64,000 nt of DNA, taken from Sva-07 sp963698435. GTDB lineage: Bacteria; Actinomycetota; Acidimicrobiia; Acidimicrobiales; Ilumatobacteraceae. Position 1 is the first letter of the stretch. Every line of letters starts with the position of its first letter. The notes below the pieces were generated by a model. It saw only the letters and a list, made by a program, of their open reading frames with translations. It was not told the DNA's origin and did no database searches. The stretch spans positions 1 to 64,000 of the forward strand of contig CAVOQV010000017.1 in the NCBI GenBank assembly GCA_963698435.1. Reading direction: 5' to 3'. Position numbers and translations under genes: made by a program. Positions 16,337-27,374 of this stretch are shown here, piece by piece.

Positions 16337-17298
16337 GCGGTTTCCCCCAGTCGAAGGAGTCGTTGGGCATTGGACGTCAGCGAGGCGTCGAAGTCGTCGG
16401 TGGTGGTCGGCGTGTCCCACCCACCGAAATTGGTGCCGTAGACCATGCGATCGACGCCGACGGCCGCGACGACGAGGTCGCGGGCGGCGCCTGGCTCGAG
16501 GTGCGAGTCGAACCACAGCCGGCGCAACGCCGCGGCGAAGTCGGACTCGTGGCCCTGGAAGTTCGCCATCGAGTCGAACCGCTGCGCGAGGAAGGTGATG
16601 GCGCCGCCGCCATGCGAGAGGCACACGTCGAGCGCGGGGTGCCGGTCGAGGACGCCACCGAGCACGAACGTCGCCGCGGCCAGCGTCTCTTCGTACGTGT
16701 AGCCCACGATGAGGTCGAGCCCGAACCGTCGGAGCCGCCCGTCCTGCGCCGGGCCCCGCCCGTCGTTGGTCACGCCGTGGACGAACAACGGCACGTCGAG
16801 TTCGACGACCCGCCGGTAGACGTCGTCGAGGCGCGGATCATCGAAGGCCAGCCCGTACTCGGTACCGATGTAGCCGGCGACGAGACCGAGTTCTCCGATC
16901 GCTCGGTCGAGTTCGACGATCGCCGCGTCGGGGTCCTGCAGCGGGAGCTGCGCCGATCCGAGCAGCCGATCGGGATGCTCGGCAACGAGCGCGGCCATCG
17001 CATCGTTGGTCGCCCGGGCGAAGTCGATCGCCGGGCCGGGCTCGACACCGCCGAAGAAGGTGAGCGGGTTCGGCGACAGCATCTGGCGGTCGATTCCCAC
17101 ACGGTCCATCTCGACGAGGCGGTGTTCGACGTCCATGAACACACTGCCTCGATACGGGATCGGCTTCATCGTGTAGTCGCCCACGCGGAAGAACTCGCGA
17201 CCGTCGGCGTCGATGCCATGGGTGGGCCCGTACGCCCCCGCTGTGCCGAAGGCGTCGGCCAGCACGACGTGTGCGTGCAGATCGACGACGCCTCCCAC
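16333..17298 (-). CDS. amidohydrolase-2 family (ACMSD-like) hydrolase/decarboxylase
   Basis: A 321-residue TIM-barrel protein of the ACMSD/gamma-resorcylate decarboxylase group. The first ligands are in DLHAHVVLAD. LSPNPLTFFGG and ANDAMAALVAEHPDRLLGSA follow. A His is in VPLFVHGVTND, another in CLSHGGGAITFLAQRFD, and the final acidic ligand in YGTNFGGWDTP. These enzymes decarboxylate or hydrolyse carboxylated ring fragments, which fits a ring-degradation operon. The GTG start is 2 bp after the ABM stop and its end overlaps the following amidohydrolase by 4 bp. Confidence 0.85.
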   Translation of the reverse strand: MGGVVDLHAHVVLADAFGTAGAYGPTHGIDADGREFFRVGDYTMKPIPYRGSVFMDVEHRLVEMDRVGIDRQMLSPNPLTFFGGVEPGPAIDFARATNDAMAALVAEHPDRLLGSAQLPLQDPDAAIVELDRAIGELGLVAGYIGTEYGLAFDDPRLDDVYRRVVELDVPLFVHGVTNDGRGPAQDGRLRRFGLDLIVGYTYEETLAAATFVLGGVLDRHPALDVCLSHGGGAITFLAQRFDSMANFQGHESDFAAALRRLWFDSHLEPGAARDLVVAAVGVDRMVYGTNFGGWDTPTTTDDFDASLTSNAQRLLRLGETA

Positions 17299-17300
17299 GG

Positions 17301-17657
17301 TCAGCTCCCGGCGTCGGCGACCGCGTCGAACCGGAACCGCCCGTCCTCGTACACGGGCCCGCGATCATCGGCTGCCCACAGCCGGTTCTCGGACTTGACG
17401 AAGCCGCCACAGTGATGGAGCACGTCGACCATCGCCGCGTAATTCGGGTGGTCGAAATGCTTCGCGAGATTCTCCGGGTCGGTCCACAGCTCGTACACCT
17501 GCACGTGCGTGGGCTCGACCGGATCCGCGCCGAAGCAGTATGCGAGACAGCCCGGCTCGTCGTCGCGGGTGGCCTTCTGCACCGGCGCGGTCAACGCGAC
17601 GGCTCGGTCGCGGTCTGCTTCGGTCTCGAACGACAGCGTGGCAGTGACGATGACCAT
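17301..17657 (-). CDS. ABM-domain protein (quinol monooxygenase-like)
   Basis: A 118-residue dimeric alpha/beta barrel protein of the antibiotic biosynthesis monooxygenase group. MVIVTATLSFETEADRDRAV, a central EPGCLAYCFGADPVEP, VYELWTDPENLAKHF and a late HHCGGF are visible. It has a strong GGGGAAGGGGAG ribosome binding site. Members oxidise small aromatics or act as isomerases without a cofactor. As the first gene of the amidohydrolase operon it may act on the same aromatic or heterocyclic compound. Confidence 0.8.
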   Translation of the reverse strand: MVIVTATLSFETEADRDRAVALTAPVQKATRDDEPGCLAYCFGADPVEPTHVQVYELWTDPENLAKHFDHPNYAAMVDVLHHCGGFVKSENRLWAADDRGPVYEDGRFRFDAVADAGS

Positions 17658-17785
17658 GAACTCCCCTTCCCCGGCCCGAAGTGGACCGTCTGCGACCGTA
17701 TCCGACGTCGGCTCCATCGGCGGGGTCGCAGGTTGCCGCGGGCGCAGCGGCGCGACGGGCCGGCGTCAGGCAACGCGCCAGCTGC

Positions 17786-18961
17786 TCAGTATGAGCGAGG
17801 AAGGCCAAGCACCTGCTGTGCGATGAAGTTGCAGGTCATCTCCTGGCTCACCGGCGCGAGCCGTTGCAGTCGCGCCTCGCGCCAGTACCGCTCGACGTGG
17901 TACTCCGACGCGTAGCCCAGACCGCCATGGGTCTGGATTGCCTGGTCGGCGGCGAAGAAGCTCGATTCGGCGGCGAGGTACTTCGCCGTGTTCGCCTGCT
18001 CGCCGCACTCGAGACCTTGGTCGTAGCGCCAGGCCGCCTCGCGCCACATCAACCCGGCTGCCTGCAGCTGCATGTGCGCCTGGGCCAGCGGATGGGCGAT
18101 TGCCTGATTGGCGCCGATCGGACGGTCGAAGACGATCCGCTCCCTCGCGTAGCCGACCGCGCGGCGCAGCGCTGCCTCGCCGATGCCACAGGCCATGGCC
18201 GCGAGCAGGATCCGCTCGGGATTGAGGCCGTGCAGGATCTGCTGGAACCCGCGGCCCCGTTCGCCGACCAGCCGCCACCCTTCGACCGGGAGGTCGTCGT
18301 ACGCGACCTCGCACGACGCGACGGCGTTGCGGCCGAGCTTCGGGATCGGAGCGATGTCGCAGAAAGCTGGGTCGAGGTCGACCAGGAACAGGCTGAGACC
18401 GTCGAAGCGGCGCCGAGGATCGTCCGGATCCGCGTCGTCGGTGCGAGCGAGCAGCAGGCACACCTCCGATTCGAGCGCCTTGGACGTCCAGATCTTGCGC
18501 CCCCGCACGATGAATCCGCCGTTGCCGTCGTCGATCGCCCGGGTGCTGATTCGAGACGTGTCGGTGCCGGCGTCGGGTTCGGTCACGCCGAATGCGATGT
18601 GTAGATCGCCGACCGCCGCGCGAGGCAGGAACGTCTCCTTCAGCCGTTCGCTGCCGAACTTCACCACCGGGTTCAGGCCGAACATCGTGAGGTGCAGCGC
18701 CGACGACCCGTTCATCGCTGCGCCCGACGCGGCAACACGGTTGAGCACGAGCGCGCACTCGGTGATGCCGCGCCCGCCGCCTCCGTACTCCTCCGGAATG
18801 GCGACACCGAGCCAGCCGCCCTCCGCCATCGCGGAGTAGAACGCCCACGGGAACTCGTGACGCTGGTCTCGCTCGGACCAGTACGCGTCGTCGAAGTCCG
18901 CGCACACCTGATCGACTGCGTCGGCGATCGCACGGTGGTCGTCGTCGGGCGAGAAGTCCAT
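17786..18961 (-). CDS. acyl-CoA dehydrogenase
   Basis: A 391-residue FAD-dependent dehydrogenase with all three domains. The helical N-terminal domain includes GGWLGVAIPEEYGGGG. The beta domain includes FGVTEPDAGTDTS, and the C-terminal helical domain has QTHGGLGYASEYHVERYWRE. It carries out alpha-beta dehydrogenation of an acyl-CoA, passing electrons to ETF. It lies next to an aldehyde dehydrogenase in the opposite direction, with 258 bp of shared intergenic space in which no gene was seen. Substrate chain length cannot be assigned. Confidence 0.92.
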   Translation of the reverse strand: MDFSPDDDHRAIADAVDQVCADFDDAYWSERDQRHEFPWAFYSAMAEGGWLGVAIPEEYGGGGRGITECALVLNRVAASGAAMNGSSALHLTMFGLNPVVKFGSERLKETFLPRAAVGDLHIAFGVTEPDAGTDTSRISTRAIDDGNGGFIVRGRKIWTSKALESEVCLLLARTDDADPDDPRRRFDGLSLFLVDLDPAFCDIAPIPKLGRNAVASCEVAYDDLPVEGWRLVGERGRGFQQILHGLNPERILLAAMACGIGEAALRRAVGYARERIVFDRPIGANQAIAHPLAQAHMQLQAAGLMWREAAWRYDQGLECGEQANTAKYLAAESSFFAADQAIQTHGGLGYASEYHVERYWREARLQRLAPVSQEMTCNFIAQQVLGLPRSY

Positions 18962-19219
18962 GCCGCTCAGTCTCGCGGACGCTGATCCCCGGGATCCCCT
19001 TGCGGCGTCGTCGCGGTCGGCATCGCCATCTCCACCCGCCCGGCGTCACGGCGACAGTCGGCCGAGCAGCCACGACGGTCCGACGACCTCGGCGCCGGCT
19101 GTGTCTGGTGGCCACGCCGCAGGCCGACCGTGTCCCGCCCGGTCGAGGTCGACCACGCTCGACGGCGACACCTAGGGTGAGCGCCCCAGTCAGCAAGTCG
19201 AGCAGCGAGGACCAGCTCC

Positions 19220-20650
19220 ATGCACGTGCACAGTGATCTCTACATCGGCGGCACATGGGTGCCGACGACGTCCACCGACGTCATCGAGGTCGTCAACCCA
19301 GCGACGGAGCAGGTGATCGCCACGGTCCCGGCCGCGTCGACCGACGACGCCGACGCAGCAGTACTGGCGGCGCGGGCGGCGTTCCCATCATGGTCGCAGC
19401 TGCCGATCGACGAACGCGTCGACTACGTCGAGCGCATCGCCGCGGCGATGGCCGAGCGGGCCGAGGAGATCGCTGCAACGGTCTCGGCCGAGCAGGGCAT
19501 GCCGATGGCCAACGCTCGGCGCGTGCAGGCCGGCCTGCCGATCACGGTGATGCAGAGCTACGTCACCATCGGGCGCGAGTACGCCGGCGCAGGGCCGGAG
19601 CGGATCGGGCACTCGATCGTGGTCGAGGAGCCGATCGGCGTGTGCACCTTCATCACCCCGTGGAACTATCCGCTGCACCAGATCGTCGGCAAGGTCGCAC
19701 CCGCGCTGGTGGCGGGCTGCACGATGGTCCTCAAGCCGAGTTCGGAGACCCCGCTCAACGCGTTCGTCCTCGCCCAGATCATCGACAGCGTCGGTGTCCC
19801 GGCCGGTGTCTTCAACCTCGTCACCGGTGCCGGGCGCACCGTGGGCGAAGCGCTCTGCGTCCACCCCGAGGTCGACATGATCTCGATCACCGGCTCGACC
19901 GAGGCCGGCGCCCGCATCGCCGAGCTGGGCGCACCGTCGATCAAGCGCATCTGCCAGGAACTCGGTGGCAAGTCCGCGAACGTGATCCTCGAGGGTGCCG
20001 ACCTGTCCAAGGCCGTCCCGGCAGGCATCACCGGCATGATGCTCAACTGCGGCCAGACATGCACCGCGCTCACCCGCATGATCGTCCCGCGTTCGCAGCA
20101 GGACGAGGTGGTCGACCTCGCCGTCGCCGCCCTCGGCTCGCTCGCGATGGGAGATCCCGGCAGCGACGACAACTTCCTCGGCCCACTCGTCTCCGCGTCG
20201 CAGAAGCGCACCGTGCAGGACTACATCCGCCTCGGGATCGACGAAGGGGCGCGCCTTGTCGCCGGCGGCCCCGAGGACCCCGGGGGCTACGACGTCGGCT
20301 ACTACGTCCAGCCGACGATCTTCGCCGACGTCGACAACTCGATGCGGATCGCCCAGGAGGAGATCTTCGGACCGGTGCTGTGCATCATCCCGGTCGACGG
20401 CGACGAGGAGGCGATCGCTGTCGCGAACGACTCACCGTACGGACTGTCGGGCGCGGTGTGGGCCGACACCGACGACCACGCCGTCGCCGTCGCCCGGCGG
20501 CTGCAGACCGGCCAGGTCATGGTCAACGGCGGCCGGTTCAACCCGCTCGCGCCGTTCGGCGGCTACAAGACCTCGGGCAACGGGCGCGAACTCGGGCGCG
20601 CGGGTCTCGACGAGTTCCTCGAGACCAAAGCGATCCAGCTGCCGGCGTGA
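19220..20650 (+). CDS. NAD(P)-dependent aldehyde dehydrogenase
   Basis: A 476-residue ALDH-superfamily enzyme. PWNYPLHQIVGKVAPAL (Asn149) begins the cofactor domain and TGSTEAG binds the dinucleotide. The general base is Glu247 in CQELGGKSA, and the nucleophile is Cys281 in NCGQTCTA. The C-terminal EEIFGPVL and FGGYKTSGNGRELG are standard. It oxidises an aldehyde to an acid that the neighbouring ligase and acyl-CoA enzymes could use. It is preceded by a divergent acyl-CoA dehydrogenase. Confidence 0.94.
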   Translation: MHVHSDLYIGGTWVPTTSTDVIEVVNPATEQVIATVPAASTDDADAAVLAARAAFPSWSQLPIDERVDYVERIAAAMAERAEEIAATVSAEQGMPMANARRVQAGLPITVMQSYVTIGREYAGAGPERIGHSIVVEEPIGVCTFITPWNYPLHQIVGKVAPALVAGCTMVLKPSSETPLNAFVLAQIIDSVGVPAGVFNLVTGAGRTVGEALCVHPEVDMISITGSTEAGARIAELGAPSIKRICQELGGKSANVILEGADLSKAVPAGITGMMLNCGQTCTALTRMIVPRSQQDEVVDLAVAALGSLAMGDPGSDDNFLGPLVSASQKRTVQDYIRLGIDEGARLVAGGPEDPGGYDVGYYVQPTIFADVDNSMRIAQEEIFGPVLCIIPVDGDEEAIAVANDSPYGLSGAVWADTDDHAVAVARRLQTGQVMVNGGRFNPLAPFGGYKTSGNGRELGRAGLDEFLETKAIQLPA

Positions 20651-20701
20651 ACCGCCGAGTCCGCCCGAGTCCGCCCGAAGCCGCCGTCCGAAGCCAAATG
20701 A

Positions 20702-20719
20702 ATTAACCTCTCGGTCAAT
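20702..20719. promoter_or_regulatory. candidate TetR-type operator
   Basis: ATTAACC-TCTC-GGTCAAT is an 18-bp inverted repeat with 6 of 7 arm positions complementary. It lies 44 bp upstream of the acyl-CoA-dehydrogenase-like gene at 20763, in a locally AT-rich stretch that could hold the promoter. The TetR gene at 24260 is the nearest candidate regulator. The function is inferred from symmetry and position. Confidence 0.4.
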
Positions 20720-20762
20720 AACCGGGCAGCCGACCCGGACGGGGAAACGGGGGACCGCTGAC

Positions 20763-22019
20763 ATGGCCATCATCACCAACGACACGAGCGACCAGCTGTC
20801 GACTCACGAGTCCGGGCTGAGCCTGCTCGAGCGCGTCGCATCCCTCGAGGACGTGATCCGGCGAGGCGGCGACGAAGCCCAAGAACTCCGGCGGTGTCCG
20901 TCGTTCGTCGTCGACGCCTTGGTCGACGCCGGCCTGTTCCGGTTCACGATCCCTCGCGAGCTCGGCGGCGAGGATGCTTCGGTCGGCCAGACGATCGAGG
21001 TGCTCGAGGCGATCTCGGCGATCGACGCGTCGGTCGGCTGGAACGTGATGCTCGGCTCGGAGATCAACGCGATGGCCGCCGGCGGGATGGCCAAGGAGCT
21101 GGCCGAGGAGGTCTACCTCGCGGACCCGAGCGTGATCATGTGCGGCGGCGGCGGGCCCGGCACCACCCCGTCGCGGGCGGTCGCCCAACCCGACGGGAGC
21201 TATCGGATCTGGGGGCACACGACCTTCATCAGCGGTTGCCACAACGCGACGTGGTGCTTCATGGTGGCTCCCGTGTTCGACGGCGACGAGGTCCGCCTCA
21301 CCGACGGCGTACCGACCGTCAAGCTGTGGATGCTGCATCGCGACGAGTGGGAGATCCTCGACACCTGGGACGTCGCCGGCCTGCGCGGATCCGGGAGCCA
21401 CGACGTGGTCACCGAGGGTGGCCTCGTTCCCGAGCGGTTCGCCGGCGTCGACCTCGTCACGGTGCCACCGCTGTACGAGAACCCGGTGTACCGCATTCCC
21501 GTACCGCTTCGGCTCGCCTACAACAAGGCCGCAGTCGCGATCGGCGTGGCCCGCGGAGCGCTCGACGAGTTCGCGGTGCTCGCGAATTCGAAGACACCGA
21601 TGCTGTCGAGCACGCCGCTTCGTGACCGACCGGTTGCTCAGTACCGGATGGGCGAAGGCGAAGCGAACCTCCGCGCCGCCCGAGCGTTCCTGTTCGAGGC
21701 GATGGGGCAGGTGGAAGAGGAGCTGTGGGCGGGCCGCGACGCACCGTCGGCGGAACGCACGCAGATCGCGCGACTGGCATGCACCCACGCGGCGAACGCC
21801 TCGATGCAGGTCGTCGACTCGATCCACAACGCCGCCGGCACGTCGGCGATGCGGATGGACAGCCCGCTCGAACGCAAGCTGCGCGACGCGCACGGCTGCG
21901 CAACCCATCGCTGGGTGGCGCACCCGTTGTATGCCGAACTCGGCAAGATCTTCCTCGGCCACGAGGCGCCGGCCGAGTTCGCCGGCACCGGCGGGCCGGC
22001 TCCGGCTCCCGGCCGCTGA
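20763..22019 (+). CDS. acyl-CoA dehydrogenase-fold flavoprotein (HpaH/HsaA-type hydroxylase-like)
   Basis: A 418-residue member of the ACAD fold. It has FTIPRELGGEDASVGQTIEV, an IDASVGWNVMLGSEINAM region, and RIWGHTTFISGCHNATWCFM in the beta domain. The WDVAGLRGSGSHDVV motif is typical of FMNH2-dependent two-component hydroxylases such as HsaA or DszC rather than true dehydrogenases. The catalytic Glu region of beta-oxidation enzymes is not evident. It would need a separate flavin reductase, not seen nearby. It lies upstream of two hot-dog proteins and a P450, probably one transcription unit controlled by the site at 20702. Confidence 0.78.
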   Translation: MAIITNDTSDQLSTHESGLSLLERVASLEDVIRRGGDEAQELRRCPSFVVDALVDAGLFRFTIPRELGGEDASVGQTIEVLEAISAIDASVGWNVMLGSEINAMAAGGMAKELAEEVYLADPSVIMCGGGGPGTTPSRAVAQPDGSYRIWGHTTFISGCHNATWCFMVAPVFDGDEVRLTDGVPTVKLWMLHRDEWEILDTWDVAGLRGSGSHDVVTEGGLVPERFAGVDLVTVPPLYENPVYRIPVPLRLAYNKAAVAIGVARGALDEFAVLANSKTPMLSSTPLRDRPVAQYRMGEGEANLRAARAFLFEAMGQVEEELWAGRDAPSAERTQIARLACTHAANASMQVVDSIHNAAGTSAMRMDSPLERKLRDAHGCATHRWVAHPLYAELGKIFLGHEAPAEFAGTGGPAPAPGR

Positions 22020-22035
22020 GCGTGGGCCGCGCGCA

Positions 22036-22473
22036 GTGACCGGGCCGACCGAGACGGAACTCCACGAGCTGGTCGGCCACCGCTTCGCCGGAGGGCGGTA
22101 CCGGATCGAGCACTGGGAGAACTGGCTGCTCACCGACTGCACCGGTCGCGACCCGCTGCCCGACGGCCTCGTCCATCCGATCGTGCTGTTCCACGTCCCG
22201 ATCCTCGGCGTGGGCACGTCGATCACGGAGCTGTTCGAGCTGGGCGGCGTCTCCGGGCCCGGATCGGTCGGCCTGGAGGGTTACGACTGGGAGTACTTCG
22301 GGCCGCTGCACGAGGACGTCGAGTACCGGATGGAGGGCGGCATCGTGAGCGTCGAGCGGACCACCGACGATGCTGGACGAACCGTCGACCGGATGGCCTT
22401 CGAGATCGCGCTGTTCGACGAGGCCGACCGGATGGCCGCCCGGATCACGAACCGTTGGGTCCTGCGGCGATGA
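22036..22473 (+). CDS. hot-dog fold protein (MaoC/FAS1-type dehydratase-like)
   Basis: A 145-residue protein starting at GTG 22036, 16 bp after the previous stop. The visible pattern is an N-terminal GGRYRIEHWENWLLTDCTGR, GLVHPIVLFHVPILGVGTSI, a YDWEYFGPLHEDVEYRMEG strand and a C-terminal FEIALFDEADRMAARITNRW. This resembles the N-terminal half of MaoC-like hydratases or a thioesterase subunit. It overlaps by 4 bp the next gene, also a hot-dog protein. The two likely form a heterodimeric enoyl-CoA hydratase, as known for steroid-catabolic pairs. Confidence 0.62.
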   Translation: MTGPTETELHELVGHRFAGGRYRIEHWENWLLTDCTGRDPLPDGLVHPIVLFHVPILGVGTSITELFELGGVSGPGSVGLEGYDWEYFGPLHEDVEYRMEGGIVSVERTTDDAGRTVDRMAFEIALFDEADRMAARITNRWVLRR

Positions 22474-22895
22474 GCGATCAGACCGAGGTGCACGTGGGTG
22501 ACGAGATCCCCCCGTGGGCCATGCCGTCCGTCGATCCGGCACGGATGCGGACGATGGCGGCGATCCTGCGCGATCCGTACTCCGTCCATTGGGATCGCGA
22601 GGCCAATGCCGCCCTCGGGCTTCCTGGTCGCGTCATCAACCAGGGCCCGCTCAACCTCGGCTACATCGTCAACATGCTGCTCGCCTGGGCCGGTCCATCG
22701 TGCGTCCGACGGCTGACCGTGTCGTTCGGACGGCCGGTGCTCGACGGTGACTGTGTCAGCGCCCACGGGCGGGTCACTGCGCTGGCCGACGTCGACGGTG
22801 AACGGCGCGCCACATGCGAGGTGTGGCTCGATCGCGACGGCGAGCACGTCGTGACCGGCACCGCCGTCGTGGCGATCCCCGCCGCCCACCCCTGA
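22470..22895 (+). CDS. MaoC-like hot-dog dehydratase subunit
   Basis: A 141-residue protein whose ATG overlaps the previous stop (ATGA). MRTMAAILRDPYSVHWDREA and NQGPLNLGYIVNMLLAWAGP are the N-terminal substrate helix region. RRLTVSFGRPVLDGDCVSAH with GRVTALADVDGER fits the beta-sheet of a MaoC fold. The typical hydratase-2 Asp/His motif is only partly present, consistent with a two-subunit enzyme sharing residues with its partner at 22036. It probably hydrates an unsaturated acyl-CoA. Confidence 0.65.
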   Translation: MSDQTEVHVGDEIPPWAMPSVDPARMRTMAAILRDPYSVHWDREANAALGLPGRVINQGPLNLGYIVNMLLAWAGPSCVRRLTVSFGRPVLDGDCVSAHGRVTALADVDGERRATCEVWLDRDGEHVVTGTAVVAIPAAHP

Positions 22896-23017
22896 ACTGC
22901 GCACCCCAATACCACCCGACCCAACCCGACTGGGCCTTGTCCGGTGTCAGTCAGACGACTAGGTTTCGGACGAGCCGAACGACTGGCCGAACGACTGGGC
23001 GAACGAGGGGGACAACG

Positions 23018-24232
23018 ATGGCGTACGGGGGCGATCACGTGGAGATGCCACCGGTCGAGAACTGGGTGACCGACTGGGACTGGCTCGACGACCAGTGGGG
23101 CGAGAACGCGATCGAGATCTGGAACTCGGTGCGCGAAGAATGCCCCGTCGCGACCACCGAACGCTACGGACGCGCGTTCATGCCGGTCACGATGGAGGCC
23201 GTCGCCGCCGTGGCGAACGACACCGAGCACTTCTCCTCGATCTGGGTCAACGTCGGGCGACCCGACGCGCCACGACGCCCGGCGCCACCGATCACTTCCG
23301 ACCCGCCCGAGCACCATGGCCATCGGCGGCTCCTGCTCCCCGCGTTCAGCCCCAAGAACGTGGCGCCGCTCGAAGAGGACCTGCGCCAGTTCTGCCGCAC
23401 GCTCGTGGCCGACCTCGACGGTGCCGACCACGCGGACGCGGCGTCGCAGTTCGCACAACACATCCCGGTTCACGGCATCTGCAAGCTCACCGGACTGCCC
23501 GAGGAAGACGCCGACCTGTTCCGTGACTGGATCCACCGCAACTTCCAGTTGGCGCCGCGCGACAACAACGTGCGCATCGCCGTCGCCGGCGAGATGAAGG
23601 AGTACGTCGACCGCCTGCTGAACGATCGGCTCGCGAACCCGCAGGACGACATGTTGACCATGGTCGCCAACGCCGAGATCGACGGCGAAGCCGTCGACTG
23701 GGACTTGAAAGTCGGCTACATCAACCTGTTGATCATCGCCGGTATCGACACCACGTGGAGTGCGATCGGGTCAGGGCTCTGGCACTTCGCCCAGCATCCC
23801 GATCAGGTCGAGCGTCTGGTCGCCGTCGACGACGACGACCTGCTGTGGACCACCGCGACCGAGGAGGTGCTGCGCTTCTACGCGCCCGTCACGATGGCGC
23901 GCAAGGTGATCGGCGAGACCGAGATCAGCGGTTGCCCGGTTCACCCGGGCGACCAGATGCTGCTGACCTTCCCCGCTGCGAACCACGACCCCGCTGCCTT
24001 CGAGAACCCGGACGTGTTCGACATGGACCGGTTGAACAACCGCCACGTCGCGTTCGGACTCGGCATCCACCGCTGTGTCGGCTCGAACCTCGCACGGCTC
24101 GAATGCACCGTGGCGTTCCAGGAGTGGCTCCGGGCGTTCCCGAACTACTCGCTCGACACCAGCAAGCCGACCACGTGGGCCAACGGACAGGTGCGCGGAC
24201 CGCGCAACATCCCGGTGCTGCTTCATCGGTGA
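23018..24232 (+). CDS. cytochrome P450 monooxygenase
   Basis: A 404-residue bacterial P450. Near the N terminus it has SDPPEHHGHRRLLLPAFSPK, the C-helix region. The I-helix is LLIIAGIDTTWSAIG, ExxR is in TEEVLRFYAP, and the haem loop FGLGIHRCVGSNLARLE holds the axial Cys. It resembles the linalool/terpenoid-oxidising P450 group more than fatty-acid P450s, on impression only. The ATG at 23018 follows a GAGGGGG site. Upstream DNA contains an imperfect CGAACGACTGG tandem. A TetR gene follows after 27 bp. Confidence 0.93.
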   Translation: MAYGGDHVEMPPVENWVTDWDWLDDQWGENAIEIWNSVREECPVATTERYGRAFMPVTMEAVAAVANDTEHFSSIWVNVGRPDAPRRPAPPITSDPPEHHGHRRLLLPAFSPKNVAPLEEDLRQFCRTLVADLDGADHADAASQFAQHIPVHGICKLTGLPEEDADLFRDWIHRNFQLAPRDNNVRIAVAGEMKEYVDRLLNDRLANPQDDMLTMVANAEIDGEAVDWDLKVGYINLLIIAGIDTTWSAIGSGLWHFAQHPDQVERLVAVDDDDLLWTTATEEVLRFYAPVTMARKVIGETEISGCPVHPGDQMLLTFPAANHDPAAFENPDVFDMDRLNNRHVAFGLGIHRCVGSNLARLECTVAFQEWLRAFPNYSLDTSKPTTWANGQVRGPRNIPVLLHR

Positions 24233-24259
24233 ACGTCCGGGCGCACCGGTCGCCGCCCG

Positions 24260-24857
24260 ATGGCTGATGCAGAGCGCAAGCCGGTCGGCCGCGACGCCGT
24301 GATGGCGGCGCTCGTCGAGGCGACGAGTGCGCTGATCCTCGAACAGGGCGTGACGATGTCGGTGCGCGAGATCGCGCAGCGCGCCGGCGTCAACCACGGG
24401 CTCGTCCACACCTACTTCGGCAGCAAGGACGCGTTGGTGACCGCCGCGTTCGGTCACATCGTCGCTCGGGCTGCCGCCGAACTCGACGAGAACGGATTCC
24501 CTCCGGCCGACCTCGCGTTTCGCCGGGGCGGCGAGGTGACCAGAGCCCTTGCCCGGGTGATGCTCGACGTCGGCGGCGACCCGTATCCGAGCCACCCGAT
24601 CCTGCCGTCCTGGCGCACGGCGCTCGCGACCGAGCGCCCCGACGCGCGACGATGCAGAACTCGACGAGGCGGTCATCGTCGCAGCAACGCTCGGGCTGGG
24701 CTGGGCGCTGTTCGCCGAACACCTCTGCGAGATCCTCGATGTGGACCTCGACCGGCGTGACGCCATCGAGCGTCGGGTGCTCGCACTCGTCTCGGAGATC
24801 GGTGGGATCCCCACGACCGAGAGCTCGGCCTCCTCGCCGGATCCGTCCTCCGATTAG
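24260..24857 (+). pseudogene. TetR-family regulator, single frameshift
   Basis: The N-terminal part is a clear TetR DNA-binding domain: RDAVMAALVEATSALILEQG, then MSVREIAQRAGVNHGLVHTY and FGSKDALVTAAFGHIV. After TALATERPDA near 24646 the frame shifts by one base. The ligand domain then continues as DDAELDEAVIVAATLGLGWA and LFAEHLCEILDVDLDRRDAI to a TAG at 24855. The corrected protein is about 198 residues, normal for the family. As the gene following the second P450 it is the likely regulator of that catabolic unit. The indel lies in a GCGCG run, so an error is plausible. Confidence 0.82.
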
Positions 24858-24880
24858 CGTCTCGGGAACAAGGGGGACAC

Positions 24881-27241
<2,361 letters not shown>

Positions 27242-27271
27242 CCCACCCAGGGCGCGGGCTCCCCCGCTCCC

Positions 27272-27374
27272 GCGATGAGCGAAAGGCGCGCATTCGGTCC
27301 GTTCGCTCATCGCTGCGGGAGACACCTCACCGGCGATGAGCGAAAGGCGCCGATGCGGGTATCTCGCTCATCGC
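27272..27374. repeat. tandem pair of hairpins with 61-bp period
   Basis: GCGATGAGCG pairs with CGCTCATCGC at 27272-27281/27304-27313 and again at 27333-27342/27365-27374. Both stems are perfect, both loops are 22 nt and both loops start AAAGGCGC. The stop codon of the P-type ATPase lies in the last arm. The unit is a REP/BIME-like structure between two convergent genes and may end both transcripts. Confidence 0.8.

Noticed and set aside
18962..19219. Small minus-strand reading frame between acyl-CoA dehydrogenase and aldehyde dehydrogenase
   Set aside because: Composition is Arg/Ala-rich without motifs; it is treated as an intergenic promoter region.
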